Positions 10,014 through 19,258 of a stretch of 64,000 bases of DNA are shown here, piece by piece (within the stretch, counting starts at the first letter, position 1; every line of letters starts with the position of its first letter). Origin of the DNA: Alteromonas indica (lineage in GTDB: Bacteria > Pseudomonadota > Gammaproteobacteria > Enterobacterales > Alteromonadaceae); contig PYVY01000003.1 in the NCBI GenBank assembly GCA_003056425.1, positions 233,449 to 297,448 of the forward strand, in the 5' to 3' direction. Position numbers and translations under genes: made by a program. The notes below the pieces were generated by a model, which was not told the origin of the DNA, made no database searches, and saw only the letters and a program-made list of their open reading frames with translations.

Positions 10014-10506
10014 TAGACACCCACTTATCCCTTAGACATCCACCTTCCCATAGACATCCACCTTCCCATAGACATCCACCTTTCTCCTAGACACCCACTT
10101 ATCCCTTAGACACCCACTTATCCCTTAGACACCCACTTATCCCCTAGACACCCACCTTTCTCCTAGACATCCACCTTTCTCCTAGACATCCACCTTTCTC
10201 CTAGACACCCACTTATCCCATAGACATCCACTTATCCCTTAGACACCCACTTATCCCTTAGACACCCACTTATCCCTTAGACATCCACTTATCCCTTAGC
10301 CACCCACTTATCCCTTAGACACCCACTTATTTCTTAGCCACCCACTTATCCCCTAGACACCCACTTATCCCCTAGACACCCACTTATCCCTTAGACATCC
10401 ACCTTTCTCCTAGATATCCACCTTTCTCCTAGATATCCACCTTTCTCCTAGACACCCTCTTATCCCATAGACATCCACTTATCCCTTAGACACCCACCTT
10501 TACTTA
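10014..10506 (-). repeat. Array A: about 26 tandem 18-19 bp units built on TAGACACCCAC
   Basis: Head-to-tail units with consensus TAGACAYCCACTTATCCCT. A second unit type ends in CTTTCTCC or CTTCCCA instead. Counting starts of TAGAC, TAGCC or TAGAT gives about 26 copies with no unique DNA between them. On the minus strand each common unit reads AGGGATAAGTGGGTGTCTA, so the array is a series of GGG runs spaced six or seven bases apart. The core TAGACACCCAC is shared with arrays B, C and D (seen there in either orientation). No reading frame is open across it and the spacing is too uniform for CRISPR spacers. Confidence 0.95.
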
Positions 10507-10725
10507 GAAGCAACTTATTTTAGGTTATCGCCTAAAGGCTACGCACACCGCACACGCGGCTTTCTATCAGTTGCTATTCATATATTTAGCGCGCACTGAT
10601 AACCATTTAACTTGCTTGGGGGGCTAAATGACATTCTAGCTAAGCGTAAGATTGACTATATTCATTGTTTATTCAGCTAACAGCTTGCACAATCACCGTT
10701 ATAGTTAAATAGCAGGATTAGTAAT
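10507..10725. other. Intergenic stretch between array A and the lipoprotein gene
   Basis: About 220 bases of AT-rich DNA holding the presumed promoter of the lipoprotein gene. I see no convincing -35/-10 pair, no RNA gene and no further copies of the repeat core. Confidence 0.5.
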
Positions 10726-11154
10726 ATGCAAAAATGGTTATTTGCTGGCATGCTCGGTCTACTCTTTATCACTGCCTGTACCGGCCAACCTAACGCTCAA
10801 ATGCACAATGACGAAACTTCACAATCGGTAGAGAAACAGACAATGAAAAAAGGCCCGATACCTAAAGACAGTTTGCAACAGAGCCCGGCGACAAAAGCGC
10901 CAATGGAATTGACGGGTACTATTGTTTACAAAAATCTTGAAGGAGGATTTTTTGCCTTTATCAGTGCTGATGGCGGGCACTATACGCTACGCAATCTTGC
11001 TGCTGAGTATAAGAAAGATGGTCTGAAAATCGCTGTTACAGGGCACGTTCGTACCGATATCATGACCTATACGCAATTTGGTGAAGTTTTTGAGGTAACC
11101 CAAGTGAAAGTTTTAGACCGTAGCGGTGTGAAACCGGCCCAAGATGAAATGTAA
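10726..11154 (+). CDS. Putative lipoprotein with an OB-fold-like C-terminal domain
   Basis: A 142-residue protein with a lipoprotein signal (MQKWLFAGMLGLLFITACTG, lipobox ITAC). A low-complexity Gln/Thr/Lys/Pro linker runs to about residue 60. The C-terminal part, from MELTGTIVYKNLEGGFFAFI to the end, alternates strands in the manner of a small OB-fold (GTIVYK...FAFISADG...VTGHVRTD...FEVTQVKVLD). Function is unknown. A predicted rplY promoter lies just after it, so it is probably transcribed alone. It sits between array A and the translation genes. Confidence 0.7.
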   Translation: MQKWLFAGMLGLLFITACTGQPNAQMHNDETSQSVEKQTMKKGPIPKDSLQQSPATKAPMELTGTIVYKNLEGGFFAFISADGGHYTLRNLAAEYKKDGLKIAVTGHVRTDIMTYTQFGEVFEVTQVKVLDRSGVKPAQDEM

Positions 11155-11163
11155 TGCTGTTGT

Positions 11164-11192
11164 TTGAAACAGCTTGGGAACGGTGGTAGAAT
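11164..11192 (+). promoter_or_regulatory. Sigma-70 promoter for rplY-pth-ychF
   Basis: TTGAAA at 11164-11169 and TAGAAT at 11187-11192 are separated by exactly 17 bases. The predicted start is about 105 bases ahead of rplY, leaving a leader that could hold autoregulatory structure. Confidence 0.6.
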
Positions 11193-11304
11193 TCGCCGCC
11201 CTTAAAATTTGGGTAATGCCGAAACGGGTTTGTTTTTGCATTTCAGGATGTGCTTTTGGTCGCGGAAGCCATCATCGATTAATTAAAATTTTTGGAGACA
11301 GTCA

Positions 11305-11949
11305 ATGTCTGACAACACTATTTTTACTCTGGATGCCAATGTCCGTACTGATAAAGGGAAAGGTGCGAGCCGCCGCCTTCGTCGTGCAGATTTGGTACCA
11401 GCTATCCTGTACGGTGGCGAAGAAGAGCCAGTTTCTTTGACTCTGGATCATAACAAAGTTAACAACTCTGCTGATTACGAAGCATTCTATTCTCACGTTC
11501 TGACCTTGAACATTGATGGAAAGAAAGTAGAAGCGCTGGTTAAAGACATGCAGCGTCACCCGTACAAGCCTAAAATTACACACATCGATTTTCAGCGTGT
11601 AATTGCAGGTGAAAAACTTCACACAAATGTACCTTTGCACTTCGTAAACGAAGAAGCAAATACTGCAGTGAAAACCGAAGGTGGTATTGCTGAGCACCAT
11701 GTAAACGAGATCGAAATCACCTGTCTGCCTAAAGACCTGCCTGAATACATCGAAGTTGACATGAAAGGTCTGGAAATGGGTTCTACCCTTCACCTTTCAG
11801 ACATCAAACTACCAGCTGGTGTTAGCTCTGTAGAGCTGGCCAAAGATGATGAAAATCATGACCTGGCTGTAGTTACTATTAAACCTGCTCCTAAAGCTCC
11901 AGCGGCTGATGAAGATGCAGAAGGCGAAGAAGCTGGCACAGAGGAATAA
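11305..11949 (+). CDS. rplY: Large ribosomal subunit protein bL25, long (CTC/TL5) form
   Basis: bL25 binds 5S rRNA. The 214-residue protein has the N-terminal 5S-binding domain ([20 protein letters not shown] to about residue 95). A second beta domain ([18 protein letters not shown] to about residue 185) and an acidic tail ([14 protein letters not shown]) mark the long CTC type rather than the 94-residue E. coli form. A GGAG-type ribosome site precedes the ATG. It is followed five bases later by pth, the usual pairing for CTC-type genes. Confidence 0.93.
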   Translation: MSDNTIFTLDANVRTDKGKGASRRLRRADLVPAILYGGEEEPVSLTLDHNKVNNSADYEAFYSHVLTLNIDGKKVEALVKDMQRHPYKPKITHIDFQRVIAGEKLHTNVPLHFVNEEANTAVKTEGGIAEHHVNEIEITCLPKDLPEYIEVDMKGLEMGSTLHLSDIKLPAGVSSVELAKDDENHDLAVVTIKPAPKAPAADEDAEGEEAGTEE

Positions 11950-11954
11950 TCCTC

Positions 11955-12545
11955 TTGGCTGATATTCGCCTTATCGTGGGCCTGGGTAATCCAGGCCCCG
12001 AATATGAAAATACCCGCCATAATGCGGGAGCCTGGTTCCTTGAAGAACTGGCGGCACGTCACAACACCTCACTTACCCCAGAGTCCAAATTCTTCGGAAA
12101 AACTGCCCGCATCACTATTGCAGGTCAGGATGTTCGGTTGCTCTACCCTACTACGTTTATGAATAAAAGTGGTCAGGCCGTGGGTACCTTAGCGAACTTC
12201 TATCGTATTGAACCTGAACAAATTCTGGTGGCATTTGATGAACTCGATCTGCCTTCGGGCGTGGCCAAGTTTAAGATAGGTGGTAGTTCCAGCCAAAATG
12301 GCGTGCGAGATATAGTAGCCAGATTGGCTAACAATAAAAATTTCCTGCGTTTGCGAATTGGTATAGATCATCCTGGGCACAAGTCCAAGGTGACCGGCCA
12401 TGTTTTAGGCAAGCCAGCAGCAGCAGAAAAAGAAGCCATCGACAGTGCCATAGATGAAGCAGTGCGCTGTATCGATATCTTGCTGCAAAAAGATTTAAAA
12501 ACTGCTCAAAACCGGCTTCATTCATTTAAAGCCGACGCAAAATAA
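11955..12545 (+). CDS. pth: Peptidyl-tRNA hydrolase
   Basis: Pth releases peptides from prematurely dropped peptidyl-tRNAs. The 196-residue protein has [20 protein letters not shown] with the catalytic His, [11 protein letters not shown], and the [13 protein letters not shown] segment. In the last of these, the usual Gly-His-Asn-Gly reads Ser-Gln-Asn-Gly. The start is TTG at 11955, set by GAGGA nine bases ahead within the rplY end; no ATG is available in the right place. It lies in the rplY-pth-ychF operon. Confidence 0.93.
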   Translation: MADIRLIVGLGNPGPEYENTRHNAGAWFLEELAARHNTSLTPESKFFGKTARITIAGQDVRLLYPTTFMNKSGQAVGTLANFYRIEPEQILVAFDELDLPSGVAKFKIGGSSSQNGVRDIVARLANNKNFLRLRIGIDHPGHKSKVTGHVLGKPAAAEKEAIDSAIDEAVRCIDILLQKDLKTAQNRLHSFKADAK

Positions 12546-12568
12546 CCTAACCGAGATAAGAGGCTAGC

Positions 12569-13660
12569 ATGGGTTTTAAATGTGGCATCGTCGGCCTGCC
12601 GAACGTAGGTAAATCGACGCTATTCAACGCGCTAACAAAAGCGGGTATTGAAGCGGCAAACTTTCCCTTTTGTACCATAGAGCCAAATACTGGCGTGGTG
12701 CCTGTGCCGGACTTACGTTTGGACAAACTGGCCAGCATTGTAAATCCTCAGCGCGTTATTCCTACGACTATGGAATTCGTAGATATCGCCGGGCTGGTAG
12801 AAGGTGCCTCTAAAGGTGAAGGTCTGGGCAATAAATTCCTGGCCAATATTCGTGAGACTGATGCTATTGGTCATGTAGTACGTTGTTTTGAAGATGAAAA
12901 CATAGTGCATGTAGCTGGCAAAGTCAGCCCTCAGGATGATATTGATGTTATCAATACTGAATTAGCACTGTCGGACCTGGAAACAACAGAAAAAGCGCTA
13001 CTGCGTGTGGCCAAACGCGCCAAGGGCGGTGATTCTGAAGCCAAGTACGAACTTAAAGTACTGGAAAAAATAAAACCCCATCTTGATGAAGGCCTGTTAC
13101 TTCGGTCGCTAGAGTTGAGCAAAGAAGAGCATGCGGCTATCAGCTACATGAACATGCTGACTTTAAAGCCGACAATGTACATAGCCAATGTGAACGAAGA
13201 AGGTTTTGATAATAATCCCTACCTGGACCAGGTACGGAAAATTGCGGAAAGCGAAAATGCGGTCGTTGTAGCGGTATGTGCAGCCATTGAATCAGAAATT
13301 GCCGAGCTTGATGACGAAGAGCGCGAAGAATTTATGCAGGATATGGGGTTAGAAGAGCCAGGCCTTAACCGTGTTATACGAGCCGGCTACAACCTGTTGA
13401 CCTTACAGACTTATTTCACTGCCGGAGTTAAAGAAGTACGTGCCTGGACTTTCCCAGAGGGTTCAACTGCGCCACAGGCAGCAGGGAAAATACACACTGA
13501 CTTTGAAAAAGGCTTTATTCGCGCAGAAGTTGTTGCCTACGATCATTTTGTTGAATACAACGGTGAGCAAGGGGCTAAAGATGCCGGAAAATGGCGTTTG
13601 GAAGGTAAAGAATATATCGTTAAAGATGGCGATGTAATTCACTTTCGCTTTAACGTGTAA
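12569..13660 (+). CDS. ychF: Redox-regulated ATPase/GTPase YchF (Obg family)
   Basis: YchF is a ribosome-associated P-loop ATPase of the TRAFAC class. The 363-residue protein has the P-loop [15 protein letters not shown], switch II region [20 protein letters not shown], a coiled-coil insertion around residues 130-200, and a C-terminal TGS domain ending [10 protein letters not shown]. Length equals E. coli YchF (363). It is last in the rplY-pth-ychF operon, 23 bases after pth, and a terminator follows. Confidence 0.96.
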   Translation: MGFKCGIVGLPNVGKSTLFNALTKAGIEAANFPFCTIEPNTGVVPVPDLRLDKLASIVNPQRVIPTTMEFVDIAGLVEGASKGEGLGNKFLANIRETDAIGHVVRCFEDENIVHVAGKVSPQDDIDVINTELALSDLETTEKALLRVAKRAKGGDSEAKYELKVLEKIKPHLDEGLLLRSLELSKEEHAAISYMNMLTLKPTMYIANVNEEGFDNNPYLDQVRKIAESENAVVVAVCAAIESEIAELDDEEREEFMQDMGLEEPGLNRVIRAGYNLLTLQTYFTAGVKEVRAWTFPEGSTAPQAAGKIHTDFEKGFIRAEVVAYDHFVEYNGEQGAKDAGKWRLEGKEYIVKDGDVIHFRFNV

Positions 13661-13677
13661 GACACTGTTAAATAATG

Positions 13678-13704
13678 AAAACCGCCCCATTGGGCGGTTT
13701 TTTT
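13678..13704 (+). terminator. Terminator after ychF
   Basis: AAAACCGCCC pairs with GGGCGGTTTT around a three-to-four-base loop, followed by further T. It also faces the end of the convergent LysR gene and may serve both. Confidence 0.9.
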
Positions 13705-14638
13705 ATTTGTACTGCCAGTACAACGGGGCGCCGTAAACCTGTACAAAATAATCTATCACTACTCTGACATTTAGCGGGGGGTAGCGGGTATGGGGATAAA
13801 TAGCCGCTATTTGTTGGCGTTTTGTCGATATTGCCGGCGCATAGTTTGTAAGTAATTTGATTAAACGCCCGTGGTAAAGGTGTTCTCCTATTAACCAATC
13901 GGGAAATAAAACTATACCCACATCATCAAGGGCTGCGGTTAATAAGCTTTCGGCATTGTTGGAAGTGATTAAGGCCGGTACCTGATACTGCTGCCAGCCT
14001 TCACTTTCCTGTTTAAAAAACCAACGGTTGGCGCCCTGCTCTCCTTTGTATATTAAACACTGGTGGCCAGCGAGCTCTGCGGGTGTTTGTGGCGTTCCGT
14101 ACCTGTCAAGGTATGCGGCAGAGGCTGCTAGATGGTAATACTGATGTCCAAATACCCGAGCATGCATGGTCGAGTCAGACATACTACCAATACGAAATAA
14201 CAAATCTGCCCCATCTTGTAGAGGGTCAATGAAATTGTCTGTCTGGGACAGTTCAATTCGAAGTTTTGGATATTTACGTAGTAAGGCACCTATCCATGGT
14301 GCTATGTGGCGCTGGCCAAAAAATACTGGTGCATTAATTCTTACGAGCCCGTGCGGCTCATTTTGTTTATCGCGCAATACCTCGTGCGCCTGGGTGTACT
14401 GGCCCAAAATGTTATTAGCGTACTCATAAAATACATGGCCAGCTTCCGTAGGGGCTATAGCGCGGGTGCTTCTGTAAAATAACTGATGACCCAGCGCATC
14501 TTCGAGATGACTGATTGTTCGGGAAATCATTGAGGCCGATACGTCTTCCTTTCTCGCTACGACCGTATAATTGCGTGCTTCATACACATTGACAAAGAAA
14601 TATAAAGAACGAATGTCGATAGACGATGGCAGCTTCAT
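13703..14638 (-). CDS. LysR-type transcriptional regulator
   Basis: A 311-residue LysR protein of the CrgA/DsdC-like type. The winged helix (MKLPSSIDIRSLYFFVNVYE, then SASMISRTISHLEDALGHQL) is followed by a periplasmic-binding-like effector domain. The ATG at 14638 is preferred over one ten codons upstream because AAGGTG lies seven bases ahead of it and family members begin here. It is divergent from two small YdcZ-type membrane proteins about 100 bases away, which are its likely targets. The inducer is unknown. Confidence 0.85.
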   Translation of the reverse strand: MKLPSSIDIRSLYFFVNVYEARNYTVVARKEDVSASMISRTISHLEDALGHQLFYRSTRAIAPTEAGHVFYEYANNILGQYTQAHEVLRDKQNEPHGLVRINAPVFFGQRHIAPWIGALLRKYPKLRIELSQTDNFIDPLQDGADLLFRIGSMSDSTMHARVFGHQYYHLAASAAYLDRYGTPQTPAELAGHQCLIYKGEQGANRWFFKQESEGWQQYQVPALITSNNAESLLTAALDDVGIVLFPDWLIGEHLYHGRLIKLLTNYAPAISTKRQQIAAIYPHTRYPPLNVRVVIDYFVQVYGAPLYWQYK

Positions 14639-14735
14639 TAATGCACCTTTTGCAAAAGACTTATGCATATTATCCTGTTTTTCATATTAATAGAAACCGG
14701 TAGTCTGCGCCCTTCAAAACTAATCAGGAGTATTA

Positions 14736-15170
14736 ATGCATATCGTGCTTATTGTGCTGACTATCATAGCGGGCATGGGATTGTCTGTTGAAGCTGGAAT
14801 TCTGGGGCCATTGGGAAATGTAGTTGGTGAGCTATGGGCTACGCTTAGTATTTTTGGTGTAGGCGCTGCCCTGACCTTTTTACTAATGTTGTTTTTTAGC
14901 CCTCGCCAAAGCCCCTCATTTTTCAAGCAGCCTGGCTGGCAGCTTACTGGCGGGGTGTTGGGGCCCGTCTATGTGATCATTCTTACAGTTACTGCGCCGG
15001 TAATTGGCATCGCACTAACTATGATAGGTATTCTGGCTGGCCAGATAGTAAATAGTCTGGCTATTGATCATTTCGGATGGCTGGGCTCAACATCAAGACG
15101 TATTGATAAGAATCGGGTAATTGCGCTGTTGTTTATTGTCGCAGCATTAGTTCTTATTGGTTTGGGTTAG
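14736..15170 (+). CDS. YdcZ-family (DUF606) small DMT-superfamily membrane protein, copy 1
   Basis: A 144-residue protein with about five membrane segments and the DUF606 pattern: GLSVEAGILGPLGNVVGELW near the N-terminus, a proline/aromatic loop (KQPGWQLTGGVLGPVYVI), and IDHFGWLG before the last helix. The family belongs to the drug/metabolite transporter superfamily; substrates are not established. It is followed after ten bases by a second, divergent copy, so the two probably act as a pair. The LysR gene divergent to it is the likely regulator. Confidence 0.8.
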   Translation: MHIVLIVLTIIAGMGLSVEAGILGPLGNVVGELWATLSIFGVGAALTFLLMLFFSPRQSPSFFKQPGWQLTGGVLGPVYVIILTVTAPVIGIALTMIGILAGQIVNSLAIDHFGWLGSTSRRIDKNRVIALLFIVAALVLIGLG

Positions 15171-15180
15171 AGGACGTTAA

Positions 15181-15633
15181 ATGACATTATTAATGATATC
15201 ACTTGCCATTATTGGCGGGGCTTTACTCAGCGTACAAGCGGCAGTTAATGGCCAGCTCGGTAACAAAGTTGGGGTGTTCAAAAGCGCGTTTTTGACCTTT
15301 TCTGTAGGGGCGTTAATTACTGCGCTACTCATTTTTTACTTTGAACCAGTTCAGCCAGTTAGTCTTATGGAAGTACCCAAATGGCAATTATTAGGTGCGA
15401 TGTGCGGAGTACCTTACATTGTAATAATGGTGCTGGCTGTTCAACGTATCGGCGTGGCAGTAGCGACCGTTGCCGTTATTTTCGGCCAGTTAACCATGAG
15501 TATGATAATTGACAGCTATGGCTGGCTCGGCAACGAAGTGCTACCGTTTTCCCCCAACCGGTTGGCCGCTGTTTTCTGCTTAGCAGTAGCCTTGTATTTT
15601 GTTTATAAAGGAAATCAAAATACTACCGAGTAA
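15181..15633 (+). CDS. YdcZ-family (DUF606) small DMT-superfamily membrane protein, copy 2
   Basis: A 150-residue homologue of the preceding gene: GGALLSVQAAVNGQLGNKVG at the N-terminus, PKWQLLGAMCGVPYIVIMVL in the middle, IDSYGWLGNE near the end. Sharing the same motif order but with clearly different sequence, the two genes look like an old tandem duplication kept as a pair, as in paired small multidrug-resistance proteins. The ribosome site GAGGAC lies just ahead of the ATG. Confidence 0.8.
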   Translation: MTLLMISLAIIGGALLSVQAAVNGQLGNKVGVFKSAFLTFSVGALITALLIFYFEPVQPVSLMEVPKWQLLGAMCGVPYIVIMVLAVQRIGVAVATVAVIFGQLTMSMIIDSYGWLGNEVLPFSPNRLAAVFCLAVALYFVYKGNQNTTE

Positions 15634-15782
15634 GCTAGCCATAACAAATAAGTTTGAAGAGGCAGGCCCTTTGTAACCTCTTATATGTCTGAAGGCTCCC
15701 CCTTACCTGTAATCAACGTTAGCCAGGGATGCATGACTGCCCTTCTTCAAACACGCCAGCGGGGATAACCGAGGGGTTTAGT

Positions 15783-16095
15783 ATTCTTCGTAGACATCCA
15801 TACTATTCTTCGTAGACATCCATACTATTTTTCATAGACCCCCGTACGCAGCAACAATGAATGAGCCCGGTGGGTGTCTAGCATTCTTCGTAGACATCCA
15901 GACTATTTTTCGTAGCCCTCGTATGCAGCGACAATGAATGCGTCCGGTGGGTGTCTAGCATTCTTCGTAGACATCCATACTATTTTTCGTAACCCTCGTA
16001 CGCAGCGACAATGAATGCGTCCGGTGGGTGTCTAGTACCATTCTTCATAGACACCCATACAACAGCGACAGTGAATGGGTGCGGTGGGTGTCCAC
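15783..16095. repeat. Array B: about 75 bp units with inverted TGGGTGTCTA/TAGACATCCA hairpins
   Basis: The core appears in both orientations, unlike arrays A, C and D. Three hairpins are explicit. At 15871-15900 and 15948-15977 TGGGTGTCTA pairs with TAGACATCCA through one G-T, across a ten-base loop. At 16025-16057 TGGGTGTCTA pairs perfectly with TAGACACCCA across a 13-base loop. Between hairpins lies a repeated filler containing CGCAGCGACAATGAATG. The array fills the gap between the YdcZ pair and the TonB receptor gene. The rest of that gap (15634-15782) shows nothing else. Confidence 0.9.
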
Positions 16096-16162
16096 ACACA
16101 TGCTTATCTCACTTCACCGCACTTCCTTGAGCGTATGGGATGCACTTCCTACGAATACGGTT

Positions 16163-16181
16163 GTTAACCATTCTCATTTGT
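16163..16181. promoter_or_regulatory. Putative Fur box ahead of the TonB receptor
   Basis: GTTAACCATTCTCATTTGT matches the 19-base Fur consensus at 11 positions, including the core ATTCTCATT. It lies about 60 bases upstream of a catecholate-type siderophore receptor, where iron control is expected. A -10 element is not obvious. Confidence 0.45.
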
Positions 16182-16240
16182 ATTTACAGCGTGTCATTTT
16201 TTAGCTACACTTTGGCGTCGCTTCAATACAGAGAACACAC

Positions 16241-18544
16241 ATGAATAACAAAAAAATAACTATGGGTGCGCATACCATTGCCGCCGCCCTCGCATTTGGT
16301 CAAGGCGCAGCCTGGGCTCAGGAGCCTGCCGAATGTAAAGAGAGTAATTCTGAGCAATGTGCTATGCCGGATGATGATGCCATTGAGCTTATTCGTATTC
16401 ACGGCATTCAACAATCCATCTACCGCTATGATAAATCCGGCGATCCTCGTCGTTTAGCCGATTTAGTAGACACACCGCAAACAATAAGTGTCCTGACACA
16501 GGATCAAATTCAGGAAAGTGGTAAAACAGATCTTAAAGACATCCTTGCCGCTCAAGCCGGGGTAACCCTGGGTACGGGTGAAAACGGAAATGCATTCGGA
16601 GACAGATACATTATCCGCGGCCATGAAGCCCGTAGCGACGTATTTGTGGACGGCCTGCGTGATCCCGGTATGACTACACGGGAAAGCTTTGCTACAGAGC
16701 GAGTTGAGATAACCAAAGGGCCAAGCGCTACGTTTGCTGGCCGAGGCTCATCCGGCGGGGCGGTCAATAGCATCACCAAAAAAGCATCGACCAGCTATAA
16801 TTTTGGTCGGGTAGATGCGAGCGCGGGTACAGATGAACATACCCGCTTTACCTTGGATTACAATAAAACCCTGACGTCCGATAGCGCCGTTCGAATCAAT
16901 GGCTTGTACGCAGACGAAGATAAACCTGGTCGTGAGGATATTGAAAGAGAGCGTACCGGCGCTCAGCTTTCCTACGTGATACACCCCACCGATAAACTAT
17001 CCTTTATTGGCGATGTTTATTACCTTGACGCCCAAGACCGTCCAGATTTAGGAAGCTATTATAACCGCGATACCGGGCATCCACTGGAAGATATCCCCGT
17101 TTATGCGCAAGACGAAGACTTTTTGAATTCAGAAGTAACCACTTTTACCTTGCGCACCGAATATGAATTAAGCGACACATTGCGGTTTTACAATGCAACC
17201 CGTGCTGGTAAAACTGAGAATGAATATATTACTACAGGCATGAGCGGCACAACGCGCGCGGATACAGATCCCACTGCCCCCGGTGTCGATACACTGAATT
17301 TGAGCACTCATCAAGGCTGGCAGGACGTTGATTATGTTACCACTCAATTTAATTTATTTTGGGATACACCCTTCCTGGGTTTAGACCACCGGCTGGTCTT
17401 TGGTTTTGAATATACTGATGAATCTGTCGATAACGGTACATTTGCAATAGAAAATGGTAACCCTGGCAACTGTTTAGTGAGCGGCCGTCGAGGTGTTTCT
17501 GAAGGCTATTGTATTACAGATGGCTCTAATAGCCTGATAGATAATATTGGCGGGCTGATTAATCGTAGTTACCAGCGCGCTGACGCTGATGCACTGTATG
17601 ACATTGAAACTTATTCTTTTTATGTGATGGATACGGTTGCATTAACGGATAGCCTAGATGCTTTTTTCGGGCTTCGTTCAGATAGTTACGATTACACCAA
17701 TGCCACTTCCGGGCGCAGTGGTGATGAGGTTTATGCGTTCTCTGACGACCTCTTCAATGGACACCTAGGTTTGGTTTATGCCCTTTCTGAAACAGGCAAT
17801 ATTTACGCATCTTACAGTACTGCCACTAATATTAATGGCGGCGAGTCAGATTTAGGGGCTAACTGTGGCTATGGCGGGTTATGTGGTACACCCGAGCAAG
17901 CAGCGCAGGCAGATCCAGAGCATGTTGAAAACATTGAACTGGGTACTAAATGGATGCTGTTCGATGAAAAGCTGATGGCGAATGCGGCAGTATTTCGTAT
18001 TACTAAGAGCGATGTACACGAAAGTGTGGGTGACGCTTATTCTACACTGGGTACCCTGAATACTGGTGAAAACCGCGTGCAAGGGATTGAGTTTGGTATC
18101 AGTGGTGATATAACTGAAAAACTAAGCGTCCAAGCATCAGCAGCAGTAATGGACTCTGAAATCCGCGAATCTTATGATACGGCGAATGTGGGCCTTGAAC
18201 TAAGCAACTTTGCTGACCAAAGCTTCTACCTTCAACTTCGATACCAGCCTAATGAGCGATTCGCATTTGGCGGCGATTATAGCTACCAGTCAAAGATGTA
18301 TGGTGGCCAGCCGGATACCGCCGCGGGCTATAGCGCTGAGACAGGGGAATACAGTATTGTGGTTCCCAGTTATCAGGTAGTCAATTTGTTTGCTAACTAC
18401 TATGCATCCGAGAAGCTAACTTTCCGGGTTAATATTGGCAATGTATTGGATGAAGAATACTGGACTGCGGCTTACCGTTCCGGCGCATTCATGTACATCG
18501 GCGATGGCAGAAGCCTGACTGGAACAGTAAGCTACGCATTTTAA
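16241..18544 (+). CDS. TonB-dependent catecholate siderophore receptor (Fiu-like)
   Basis: A 767-residue outer-membrane receptor. It has a signal peptide ending AAWAQ near residue 26 and a plug domain (VDTPQTISVLTQDQIQESGK, then YIIRGHEARSDVFVDGLRDP and TKGPSATFAGRGSSGGAVNS). A 22-strand-type barrel follows, ending in an aromatic residue (LTGTVSYAF). The plug resembles Fiu/CirA-type receptors for catecholate siderophores and their breakdown products. It is followed by a PiuC-type gene, the same pairing as fiu-ybiX in E. coli, which strengthens the substrate class. It needs TonB-ExbB-ExbD, not encoded here. A Fur-like site lies upstream. Confidence 0.88.
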   Translation: MNNKKITMGAHTIAAALAFGQGAAWAQEPAECKESNSEQCAMPDDDAIELIRIHGIQQSIYRYDKSGDPRRLADLVDTPQTISVLTQDQIQESGKTDLKDILAAQAGVTLGTGENGNAFGDRYIIRGHEARSDVFVDGLRDPGMTTRESFATERVEITKGPSATFAGRGSSGGAVNSITKKASTSYNFGRVDASAGTDEHTRFTLDYNKTLTSDSAVRINGLYADEDKPGREDIERERTGAQLSYVIHPTDKLSFIGDVYYLDAQDRPDLGSYYNRDTGHPLEDIPVYAQDEDFLNSEVTTFTLRTEYELSDTLRFYNATRAGKTENEYITTGMSGTTRADTDPTAPGVDTLNLSTHQGWQDVDYVTTQFNLFWDTPFLGLDHRLVFGFEYTDESVDNGTFAIENGNPGNCLVSGRRGVSEGYCITDGSNSLIDNIGGLINRSYQRADADALYDIETYSFYVMDTVALTDSLDAFFGLRSDSYDYTNATSGRSGDEVYAFSDDLFNGHLGLVYALSETGNIYASYSTATNINGGESDLGANCGYGGLCGTPEQAAQADPEHVENIELGTKWMLFDEKLMANAAVFRITKSDVHESVGDAYSTLGTLNTGENRVQGIEFGISGDITEKLSVQASAAVMDSEIRESYDTANVGLELSNFADQSFYLQLRYQPNERFAFGGDYSYQSKMYGGQPDTAAGYSAETGEYSIVVPSYQVVNLFANYYASEKLTFRVNIGNVLDEEYWTAAYRSGAFMYIGDGRSLTGTVSYAF

Positions 18545-18577
18545 ATCAGCTTTATAATATAAGGACTACGCTGCGCC

Positions 18578-19258
18578 ATGATCATTATTGATAATTTGCT
18601 CCGCCCGGAAGAGGTTGAGCACTATCGCAAAACTCTTGCTAACGCGCCTTTTAGTGATGGGACATCCACCGCTAAAGGAATGGCGGCGCAGGTTAAAAAT
18701 AATGGTCAGGCCGATGCTACTCAGCCCGAAATACGCCAGTTGGCTAATCAATTACTCAGTACATTGGGGAGTCACGCTAAGGTTGTTTCGGGGGCATTGC
18801 CGCAGCGTATTTTCCCGCCCTGCTTTAATCGTTATAGCGAAAATCAAAAATATGGTTACCATGTCGACGCTGCTATTATGCGTATCCCCGGCACGCCAGA
18901 TGTAATGCGCAGTGATATGTCGATGACCGTGTTTTTGTCCGACCCGGAATATTACACCGGCGGGGAGCTGGTAATTCAAACAGGCTTTGGAGAGCAAACC
19001 GTTAAGCTACCGGCGGGAAGCGCCGTGCTTTATCCTTCATCCAGTCTACATAAGGTCAATCCTGTAACAAAAGGTCAACGATTAGCGGCCATAACCTGGA
19101 TGCAAAGTATGGTAAGTGATGCTGCTATGCGGGCTAGCTTGCATGAATTGGACGAGGTTATTCAGTCACTTATAGTCAGCGGCACGGCATCACGTGACGA
19201 ACTTGATAGGTTACATCATGTCTATCACAACTTAATTCGTCAGTTTACCAATTTGTAA
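18578..19258 (+). CDS. PKHD-type Fe(II)/2-oxoglutarate dioxygenase (PiuC/YbiX family)
   Basis: A 226-residue protein whose facial triad is visible: His95 and Asp97 in KYGYHVDAAIM and His158 in SSSLHKVNPV, with Arg168 in KGQRLAAITW for 2-oxoglutarate. The N-terminus IIIDNLLRPEEVEHYRK and the NRYSENQKYGYH segment are typical of PiuC. PiuC genes are regularly linked to siderophore receptors; the hydroxylated substrate is not firmly known. AAGGA lies upstream of the ATG, 33 bases after the receptor stop, so the two form an operon. Confidence 0.9.
   Translation: MIIIDNLLRPEEVEHYRKTLANAPFSDGTSTAKGMAAQVKNNGQADATQPEIRQLANQLLSTLGSHAKVVSGALPQRIFPPCFNRYSENQKYGYHVDAAIMRIPGTPDVMRSDMSMTVFLSDPEYYTGGELVIQTGFGEQTVKLPAGSAVLYPSSSLHKVNPVTKGQRLAAITWMQSMVSDAAMRASLHELDEVIQSLIVSGTASRDELDRLHHVYHNLIRQFTNL

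Noticed and set aside
10014..10506. CRISPR array
   Set aside because: Units are contiguous 18-19 bp repeats without unique spacers of 30-40 bp, and there are no cas genes in the window.
15634..16240. Array B as a riboswitch or leader of the TonB receptor
   Set aside because: The periodic, opposed cores fit a repeat array, and about 140 bases of unique DNA with a Fur-like site separate it from the gene.
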